Assembly (NCBI GenBank): GCA_023441105.1
Contig: JAEZQX010000148.1
Span: 1 to 7,612 of the forward strand
Source: Pseudomonadota bacterium
Lineage (GTDB): Bacteria; Pseudomonadota; Gammaproteobacteria; Burkholderiales; Burkholderiaceae
Direction: 5' to 3'
DNA: 7,612 nt
This document shows, in pieces, positions 1 to 6,283 of the stretch (the first letter of the stretch is position 1; each line of letters opens with the position of its first letter). The notes beneath the pieces were generated by a model. It was not told the origin of the DNA. It saw only the letters and a list, made by a program, of their open reading frames with translations, and searched no databases. Both the position numbers and the translations under genes were made by a program.

Positions 1-250
1 CTCCGGTGGCGGCGCCGGCGGCCGCCTCATGGCGCGCCTGACCGTCCGCGTCGCGGTTGGCGGCGGCCACTTCGATGGGCAGCTCCTGGTCGCGCGGGCG
101 CGGCTCGGATTCGAGCACCATCGGCACGACGATGGCTGCGAGGATGCAGAGGCAGATGGCGCCGACGAGTCGATGGCGCGCGCGCTTCTTCTGGACGAGA
201 GACGGATCGATGGCGCCGTCGCCGGAGGCTCGGGATTGCTGGCGCGACAT
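1..250 (-). CDS. SPOR/DedD-family inner-membrane protein, N-terminal part (runs off the left edge)
   Basis: An open frame starts at ATG 250-248 and runs to the window edge, giving about 83 residues. The N-terminus is cytoplasmic and polar with a 'DPSLVQKKRARHRLVGA' block. A single hydrophobic segment follows at about residues 28-46 (LVGAICLCILAAIVVPMVL), then 'ESEPRPRDQELPIEV' and an Ala-rich linker. This architecture is typical of the bitopic SPOR-domain protein found directly downstream of folC in Betaproteobacteria, the positional counterpart of E. coli DedD. In that family the C-terminal SPOR domain binds denuded septal peptidoglycan, but that domain would lie outside this window and is inferred. 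The gene starts 10 nt after the folC stop, so it is probably co-transcribed. No good Shine-Dalgarno is visible in ACAGCTACTG before the ATG, which suggests translation coupled to folC. The family call rests on the N-terminal motif and the neighbourhood. Confidence 0.8.
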   Translation of the reverse strand, partial: MSRQQSRASGDGAIDPSLVQKKRARHRLVGAICLCILAAIVVPMVLESEPRPRDQELPIEVAAANRDADGQARHEAAAGAATG

Positions 251-260
251 CAGTAGCTGT

Positions 261-1649
261 TCACGTGTTGCGACTGCCTGGTGCGGCCGGCTGCCCAGCC
301 GCGGAACCGACGTCTGGCACCGGCAGGTCCCGGCTCAGCACCGGGGCCGGGACCATGGCAGGCTCGGGAGCGTTGGCGTCGAGGGCGTCCGCCACGGTGA
401 GGAAGGAACCAAAGACCAGGATTCTATCATTCTCGTCCGCCCTGCCGCGCGCCAGCGCGAGTCCTTCGGCCGCAGTTGCGGCGCATGCAACGCTGCTTTC
501 GACGCCGGCCTTGCGGTCGACGACATCCTCGATGCCGGCGGCCCGCAGCCGCGCCGCAAGATCCTGCGCGCTGCTGCCCCGCGGCCCCGGCAGCGTGCAG
601 CAGATCCAGTGATCGACGACCCCCTTCATGTGGCCGATGACGGCGTCGATGTCCTTGTCCGCCAACATGCCGAAGACGGCGAAGGTGCGCGGGAAGAAGC
701 CCATGCTCTCGAGATTGCGGGCGAGGTGCGCCGCGGCATGCGGGTTGTGGGCGACGTCGAGGATCACCGTCGGCCGGCCGGCCAGCACCTGGAAGCGCCC
801 GGGAATGTCCACCAGCGCGAATCCCTTGCGCACCGCCTGCGCGCTCACCGGCAGGCGGTCGCGCACCGTCTCCAGCGCGGCCAGCACGCCGGCGGCATTG
901 AGCAGCTGGTTGGCGCCGCGCAGCGCGGGGTAAGCCAGGCTGTTGCGGCGCTGCCCGCGGCCGCCGTACGACCATTGCTGGCGATCGCCGGCGTAGTTGA
1001 AGTCGCGGCCGAACAGCCAGAGGTCGGCGCCGATCTCCGCGGCATGGTCGATCAGCGACTGCGGCGGCTGCGGGTCGCTGCAGACCGCCGGCCGGCCGCC
1101 ACGCATGATGTGGGCCTTCTCCCAGCCGATCCGTTCGCGCGAGTCGCCGAGGAAGTCGGCATGGTCGATATCGATGCTGGTGAGGATGGCGCAGTCGGGA
1201 TCGACGATGTTGACCGCGTCGAGGCGTCCGCCCAGCCCGATCTCGAGGACCATCGCGTCGAGCGGCCGGCTTGCGAAGAGCCGCAGGATGGCCAGCGTGG
1301 TGAACTCGAAGTAGGTCAAGCTGGTCGCGCCGCGCGCCGCCTCCACCGCCTCGAACTGCTCGACCAGTGCGGCGTCCTCGGCGGCGGCACCGTCGATGCG
1401 GGCGCGCTCGTTGAAGCGCAGCAGGTGCGGCGAGGTGTAGCAGCCGACCCGGAAGCCGGCGGCGAGCAGGATCGACTCCAGCATCGCGCAGGTCGAGCCC
1501 TTGCCGTTGGTGCCGCCGACGATGAACTTGACGCCAGGCAGCTGGATGTCGAGCCGGTCGAAGACTTCGCGCACCCGCGCGAGCCCGAGATCGATCGCGC
1601 GGGAATGCATGCGCTCGATCCGCTCGAGCCATTGGTCAAGTGGTTTCAA
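261..1649 (-). CDS. folC: bifunctional folylpolyglutamate synthase / dihydrofolate synthase
   Basis: This enzyme adds L-glutamate to dihydropteroate (dihydrofolate synthase) and extends the gamma-glutamyl tail of folates (FPGS), using ATP in the cytoplasm. From a TTG start it has 462 residues. Visible Mur-ligase/FolC motifs are the P-loop GGTNGKGST (45-53), TSPHL (72-76), FNERARIDG (79-87), TYFEFTT (112-118), LEIGLGGRLDAVN (135-147), DHADFLGD (162-169), EKA (177-179, with the likely carbamylated lysine K178) and LDVAHNPHAA (297-306). The frame is open far upstream into accD, so the start must be chosen. TTG 1649-1647 keeps the conserved 'LDQWLERIE' N-terminus. ATG 1610-1608 would remove that motif. 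GTG 1682-1680 sits against a hairpin. The TTG has only a weak GGGCGG upstream. The last 37 or so residues (426-462) form a Pro/Ala-rich tail beyond the core, making it longer than E. coli FolC (422 aa). It lies 65 nt after accD and 10 nt before the SPOR gene. Confidence 0.95.
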   Translation of the reverse strand: MKPLDQWLERIERMHSRAIDLGLARVREVFDRLDIQLPGVKFIVGGTNGKGSTCAMLESILLAAGFRVGCYTSPHLLRFNERARIDGAAAEDAALVEQFEAVEAARGATSLTYFEFTTLAILRLFASRPLDAMVLEIGLGGRLDAVNIVDPDCAILTSIDIDHADFLGDSRERIGWEKAHIMRGGRPAVCSDPQPPQSLIDHAAEIGADLWLFGRDFNYAGDRQQWSYGGRGQRRNSLAYPALRGANQLLNAAGVLAALETVRDRLPVSAQAVRKGFALVDIPGRFQVLAGRPTVILDVAHNPHAAAHLARNLESMGFFPRTFAVFGMLADKDIDAVIGHMKGVVDHWICCTLPGPRGSSAQDLAARLRAAGIEDVVDRKAGVESSVACAATAAEGLALARGRADENDRILVFGSFLTVADALDANAPEPAMVPAPVLSRDLPVPDVGSAAGQPAAPGSRNT

Positions 1650-1683
1650 GCGCCGCCCGTTGTTGCTGGATGTTCTTGCCACG

Positions 1684-1702
1684 CGCGGTCCGGCGGACCG
1701 CG
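1684..1702 (-). other. perfect hairpin in the accD-folC spacer
   Basis: An 8-bp perfect inverted repeat (cgcggtcc / ggaccgcg) with a 3-nt loop occupies most of the middle of the 65-nt spacer between the accD stop (1715) and the folC TTG (1649). No T-run follows it on the transcribed strand, so it is not a canonical intrinsic terminator. It could stabilise the upstream mRNA end, tune folC expression, or block use of the GTG at 1682-1680 as a start. The structure is seen directly; the role is inferred. Confidence 0.55.
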
Positions 1703-1714
1703 ACGCAGGCGGGA

Positions 1715-2590
1715 TCAGGCCGCGGCGACCGGCGGCTGCTTCATCAGCAGCGCGATCAGGTTCGCGATCTCGGCGCGCATGTTGCGACGGTGCACGATCA
1801 TGTCGATGGCCCCCTTCTCCAGCAGGAATTCGGCGCGCTGGAAGCCTTCGGGCAGCTTCTCGCGCATCGTCTGCTCGATCACCCGCGGGCCGGCGAAGCC
1901 CACCAGCGCCCGGGGCTCGGCGATGACGATGTCGCCGAGGAAGCAGAAGCTGGCCGACACGCCACCCATGGTGGGGTCGGTCAGCACCGAGATGTAAGGC
2001 ACGCGTTCGGCGGACAGGCGGGTCAGCGCGGCAGTGGTCTTGGCCATCTGCATCAGCGACAGCAGCCCCTCCTGCATGCGCGCGCCGCCGGAGGCCGCGA
2101 TCGAGATGAACGGCGCCCGCTGGTCGATCGCCGCCTGCACGCCGCGCACGAAGCGCTCCCCGACCACCGAACCCATGGAGCCGCCCATGAACTCGAACTC
2201 GAAGCAGGCGACCACGACCGACAGCGCCTGGATCGAGCCGCTCATCACCACCATCGCCTCGGTCTCGGACGATTGGGTGGCGGCCTGGGACAGCCGGTCC
2301 GGGTACTTGCGGCTGTCCTTGAACTTCAACGGATCCAGCGGCCGCACCTCCTGTCCGAGCTCGCTGCGTCCTTCCGGATCCAGCAGCCGGTCGAGTCGGG
2401 CGCGGGCGGTGAGCCGCATGTGATGCTCGCACTTCGGGCAGACGTTGAGGTTGTTCTCGAGGTCGGTCGAATAAAGCACTGCATCGCAGGACGGGCACTT
2501 GATCCACAGGCCCTCGGGGACCGACTTGGCCTTGGCCGTGCCTTCGGAACGCTTCAGCCCCGGGGGAAGAATCTTGTCGAGCCAGGTCAT
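1715..2590 (-). CDS. accD: acetyl-CoA carboxylase carboxyltransferase subunit beta
   Basis: AccD pairs with AccA to form the carboxyltransferase that moves CO2 from carboxybiotin-BCCP to acetyl-CoA, giving malonyl-CoA for fatty acid synthesis. The protein has 291 residues, close to the family norm of about 290-300. The N-terminal four-cysteine zinc finger is intact: C32-x2-C35 and C51-x2-C54, in '[11 protein letters not shown]...NVCPKCEHH'. The crotonase-fold core shows [14 protein letters not shown] (134-147), [10 protein letters not shown] (166-175) and TDPTMGGV (204-211), followed by '[19 protein letters not shown]'. The start '[10 protein letters not shown]' is typical. It begins 34 nt after trpA. 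The spacer is A/C-rich (AAGAAGAAGCAACCAGACCACAG) with only a weak AAGAAG as ribosome site. In E. coli the carboxyltransferase is reported to bind its own subunit mRNAs through the zinc domain; whether that applies here is unknown. accA and accBC are not in the window. Confidence 0.97.
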   Translation of the reverse strand: MTWLDKILPPGLKRSEGTAKAKSVPEGLWIKCPSCDAVLYSTDLENNLNVCPKCEHHMRLTARARLDRLLDPEGRSELGQEVRPLDPLKFKDSRKYPDRLSQAATQSSETEAMVVMSGSIQALSVVVACFEFEFMGGSMGSVVGERFVRGVQAAIDQRAPFISIAASGGARMQEGLLSLMQMAKTTAALTRLSAERVPYISVLTDPTMGGVSASFCFLGDIVIAEPRALVGFAGPRVIEQTMREKLPEGFQRAEFLLEKGAIDMIVHRRNMRAEIANLIALLMKQPPVAAA

Positions 2591-2624
2591 CTGTGGTCTG
2601 GTTGCTTCTTCTTGGTTGCTCTGG

Positions 2625-3452
2625 TCAGGACGGCGAGGCTGCGCCGCCGGCAGTGGCCGCGTCCATCGCCTGCCGCAGCGAGCGCACGAAATCGCCGGCG
2701 CGCCCGGCCGCGTCCGCGACGGCGCCTTGCTCCACGACCTCGATCAGCCGCGAGCCGACCACCACGGCATCGGCGAAGGCCGCGACCTTCGCGGCGGTGG
2801 GGCCGTCCTTGATGCCGAAGCCGACGCCGACCGGCAGGCCGGTCGCTTGCTGGATCCTGGGCACCTGCCGCGCAACCTCGCCGGTGTCGATGTGCCCTGC
2901 CCCGGTCACGCCCTTGAGCGAGACATAGTAGATGTAGCCGCTGGCGAGGCCGGCCACCTGCTGGAAGCGGGCCTCGCTGCTGGTGGGCGCCAGCAGGAAG
3001 ATCGGGTCCATGGCGCGCGCGCGCATCGCGGCGGCGAACTCCGCCGCTTCCTCCGGCGGACAATCGACCAGCAGCACGCCGTCGACGCCCGCCTGCGCTG
3101 CACGGTCGGCGAACGGCTGCAGGCCCATGCGCTCGACCGGATTGCAGTAGCCCATCAGCACCACCGGCGTGGCATCGTCGCGGCTGCGGAACGCCTTGAC
3201 GTAGTCGAGCACCTGGCCCAGTCCGATGCCGGCTGCCAGGGCGCGATCACCGGCACGCTGCACGACCGGGCCGTCGGCCATCGGATCGGAGAACGGCACG
3301 CCGAGCTCGATGATGTCGGCGCCGTTGTCCACCAGCGCGTGCATCAGCGGCACGGTCGCCGACGGCTCCGGAAAGCCGCTGGTGATGTAGGGAACCAGTG
3401 CGCGCCGCGACGTGGATCGGAGTCTTTCGAAGGTGGCTGGTATCCGCGACAT
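2625..3452 (-). CDS. trpA: tryptophan synthase alpha subunit
   Basis: TrpA cleaves indole-3-glycerol phosphate to indole and glyceraldehyde-3-phosphate and channels indole to TrpB in the alpha2-beta2 complex. It has 275 residues in a TIM-barrel fold. Catalytic residues fall at the same numbers as in the E. coli enzyme: E49 in '[17 protein letters not shown]' and D60 in the same motif. Y175 (GYIYYVS), T183 of the mobile loop (KGVTGAG) and the phosphate-binding GFGI (211-214) and GS (about 233-234) are also present. The ATG at 3452-3450 lies 3 nt after the trpB TAG stop. A GGAG inside the end of trpB, 9 nt before the ATG, is the likely ribosome site, so translation is probably coupled to trpB and subunit production matched. 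A short Ala/Gly/Ser tail ([11 protein letters not shown]) closes the protein. Confidence 0.97.
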   Translation of the reverse strand: MSRIPATFERLRSTSRRALVPYITSGFPEPSATVPLMHALVDNGADIIELGVPFSDPMADGPVVQRAGDRALAAGIGLGQVLDYVKAFRSRDDATPVVLMGYCNPVERMGLQPFADRAAQAGVDGVLLVDCPPEEAAEFAAAMRARAMDPIFLLAPTSSEARFQQVAGLASGYIYYVSLKGVTGAGHIDTGEVARQVPRIQQATGLPVGVGFGIKDGPTAAKVAAFADAVVVGSRLIEVVEQGAVADAAGRAGDFVRSLRQAMDAATAGGAASPS

Positions 3453-3455
3453 CGG

Positions 3456-4651
<1,196 letters not shown>

Positions 4652-4655
<4 letters not shown>

Positions 4656-5347
4656 TGCTTTTTCAGTGCGAGCGCGTCGTCGGCGCGACGGACCGCGTCC
4701 ATGAATTGCTCCATTCTACCTAGGTCCTTCTCGCGGGGATCGCGACCCTGGATCCCGCTCGACGTGTCGACGCCGAACGGCCGCAGGCTTGCAATCGCCG
4801 CGCCGACGTTGGCCGCTTCGAGCCCGCCCGACATGATCAGCCGCTGGCCTATGCCGGGCGGCACCACGGTCCAGTCGAACGTCCGGCCGCTGCCGCCATA
4901 GCCGACGCTGACGCTGTCGAGGAGGCAGAACTCGGCCTCGCGAAATGCCGCGAGCGCCTGCAGGATGGCGGCCCGGGCCGGGTCGTCGGCGGCCGCACCG
5001 CCGGTCGCGGCGCCGGCCGCCCCGGATGCCGCGATGCGAATCGCCTTCCACCATGCCGTCGGTAGTGCCTTGCCATCGGCAGGGGTCTCGTCGCCGTGCA
5101 ACTGGACGACGTCGAGGCCGACCTCGCGAACCACGGCTGCGATTGCCGCCGGCGGCTCGTTGACGAACAATCCCACCGCGCTGACCCACGACGGCAGGCG
5201 CCGGCGCAGCGCGGCGGCGGTCGCGATGTCGAGCAGGCGCGGGCTGCGCGGGTAGAAGACGAAGCCGACGGCGTCGGCGCCGATGGCGACCGCGGCATCG
5301 ACATCCTGCGGCCTGACCAGGCCGCAGTACTTCACACGAGTTCGCAT
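4652..5347 (-). CDS. trpF: phosphoribosylanthranilate isomerase
   Basis: TrpF converts N-(5-phosphoribosyl)anthranilate to the CdRP intermediate by an Amadori rearrangement, the third step of the tryptophan branch. The catalytic pair is visible: C8 in 'VKYCGLVRP' (general base) and D144 in '[13 protein letters not shown]' (general acid). [15 protein letters not shown] (23-37) and VVQLHGDE (80-87) are also present, with the phosphate-binding region around 'RLIMSGGL' and 'GVDTSSGIQ'. I chose ATG 5347-5345 because it gives the typical 'MRTR' start and has AAGGCG 8 nt upstream. It overlaps the truA end by 16 nt. A farther ATG (5383) would add 12 atypical residues, and GTG 5335-5333 would give a GTGA overlap. 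The 231 residues exceed the usual 200-210 because of an Ala/Gly-rich insertion at about 106-127. Its stop overlaps the trpB start. Confidence 0.94.
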
Positions 5348-6135
5348 ACGCGAGGCGCCTTGACGGCGATCGGCAGTTGCCACGCCGGATCATAGCGGAC
5401 CGACGCGAGGTAAAGGCCGCAGGCGGCGAAGGTCGGCGCGGCGAAGCTGCGGTTGCGCGAGGCCAGCACCTCCGCCATCCAGTCGACCGGCCGGCGGCCG
5501 TCGCCGACATAGACGAGGCCGCCGACGAGATTGCGGACCATGTGGTGCAGGAAGGCATTGGCGGTGATCGCCAGCAGCAGGAAGCCGCCGTCGCGCACGA
5601 TGTCGATCGACTCGATGGTTCGCACCGGGCTCGCCGCCTGGCATTCGCTGGCGCGGAAGGCCGAGAAGTCGTGGCTGCCGAGCAGGCAGCCGGCCGCCTC
5701 CAGCATGCGCTGCGGATCGAGCGGCTGGTGGTACCAGCCGGCTCGCTCGCGCCACAGCGGCGGCCGCACCGGCGTGTCGAGGATCGCATACCAGTAGGTG
5801 CGCGCGGTGGCACTGAAGCGGGCATCGAAGGCCGCGTCGACCTGCACCGCCCAGCGAATCGCCACGCCCGGCGGCAGCCAGGTGTTGACGCCGCGCACCC
5901 AGGCATGCGGCGGCCGGTTGGCCGCGGTATCGAACTGGATCACCTGCTGCAGGGCATGCACGCCGGCATCGGTGCGGCCGGCGCAGCGGGTGGCGACCGG
6001 ATGGCCGGCGATCCGCGCCAACGCCATTTCGACGACGTTCTGCAGCGCCGGCTTGGACGTCGCCCCCGGGGGCTGGATCTGCCAGCCGCAGAAGCCGGTG
6101 CCGTCGTAGGAGAGGCCGCAGACCCAGCGCGTCAT
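5332..6135 (-). CDS. truA: tRNA pseudouridine(38-40) synthase
   Basis: TruA isomerises uridines 38, 39 and 40 in the anticodon stem-loop of many tRNAs to pseudouridine. The protein has 267 residues, close to the family norm. The catalytic aspartate is D56 in the motif 'RCAGRTDAGVHA' (50-61). Other family motifs are LSYDGTGFCGWQ (8-19), RFSATARTYWY (106-116) with the conserved tyrosines, GSHDFSAF (153-160) and NAFLHHMVRN (193-202). The frame is open well upstream into fimV. ATG 6135-6133 is chosen because it starts directly before the first core strand and no other ATG, GTG or TTG in frame lies near. Its own ribosome site is weak (GGCGGC, 7 nt upstream), whereas a strong GGAGGT lies 45 nt upstream in front of a possible mini-ORF ending at the truA ATG. 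It appears to be the first large gene of the unit after the fimV terminator. Confidence 0.97.
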   Translation of the reverse strand: MTRWVCGLSYDGTGFCGWQIQPPGATSKPALQNVVEMALARIAGHPVATRCAGRTDAGVHALQQVIQFDTAANRPPHAWVRGVNTWLPPGVAIRWAVQVDAAFDARFSATARTYWYAILDTPVRPPLWRERAGWYHQPLDPQRMLEAAGCLLGSHDFSAFRASECQAASPVRTIESIDIVRDGGFLLLAITANAFLHHMVRNLVGGLVYVGDGRRPVDWMAEVLASRNRSFAAPTFAACGLYLASVRYDPAWQLPIAVKAPRVCELV

Positions 6136-6170
6136 CGATCGAGCCGCCGCGCGTCGGTCGTTCCGTCCAT
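6132..6170 (-). CDS. possible 12-codon leader ORF coupled to truA
   Basis: ATG 6170-6168 opens a frame reading MDGTTDARRLDR, with its TGA at 6134-6132 overlapping the truA ATG as ATGA. GGAGGT at 6186-6181 and AGGG at 6180-6177 lie upstream at usable spacing (10 and 6 nt). An in-frame ATG at 6191-6189 would lengthen it to 19 residues but overlaps the Shine-Dalgarno. The peptide has no tryptophan, so it is not a classical trp attenuator leader. A likely role, if translated, is to load ribosomes for truA by reinitiation. This is inferred only from the ribosome-site strength and the overlap; the ORF is short enough to be chance. Confidence 0.35.
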   Translation of the reverse strand: MDGTTDARRLDR

Positions 6171-6176
6171 CCTGGT

Positions 6177-6187
6177 CCCTACCTCCC
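6177..6187 (-). promoter_or_regulatory. strong Shine-Dalgarno sequence ahead of truA
   Basis: The minus strand reads GGGAGGTAGGG here, containing a full GGAGGT match to the anti-Shine-Dalgarno end of 16S rRNA. It lies 45 nt before the truA ATG, too far to serve it directly, and 10 nt before ATG 6170. It is the best ribosome site I see in the window. No convincing sigma-70 -35/-10 pair is visible between it and the fimV terminator. Confidence 0.5.
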
Positions 6188-6233
6188 GCATGAATCCATC
6201 CGCCTCGGGCGCGGCGGCGCTGCGATCTGCCCG

Positions 6234-6264
6234 AAAAAAGCAAAAGGCCGGGAATCCCCGGCCT
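6234..6264 (-). terminator. Rho-independent terminator of fimV
   Basis: On the minus strand an 8-bp perfect stem (AGGCCGGG / CCCGGCCT, 6264-6257 with 6252-6245) with a 4-nt loop is followed by TTTTGCTTTTTT. It begins 20 nt after the fimV stop codon. This is a textbook intrinsic terminator. It implies that fimV ends its own transcript and that truA and the genes beyond need a promoter at or after this point, or read-through. Confidence 0.92.
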
Positions 6265-6283
6265 GTTGCCTGCAGCCGACCGT

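Noticed and set aside
57..1997. Long plus-strand open frame (646 codons) over folC and accD, with similar long plus-strand frames at 1640-2812, 2499-4901 and 6266-7591
   Set aside because: They lie opposite genes with clear catalytic motifs, have Arg/Ala/Gly/His-rich compositions with no recognisable domain, and are the expected by-product of high GC at third codon positions.
261..2507. A 748-codon reading of folC fused to upstream sequence over accD
   Set aside because: The extra N-terminal part is an out-of-frame reading of accD with no domain; the FolC homology begins at the TTG at 1649.
5332..5347. GTG 5335 as trpF start giving a GTGA overlap with the truA stop
   Set aside because: Possible, but ATG 5347 matches family N-termini and has an AAGGCG at good spacing, so it is preferred.
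5348..5383. Earlier ATG at 5383 as the trpF start
   Set aside because: It adds residues MATADRRQGASR not expected in TrpF and deepens the overlap with truA to 52 nt; ATG 5347 gives the usual 'MRTR' start with a better ribosome site.
6132..6191. Trp attenuator leader peptide upstream of trpFBA
   Set aside because: The mini-ORF contains no Trp codon and no terminator/antiterminator pair follows it; truA lies between it and trpF.
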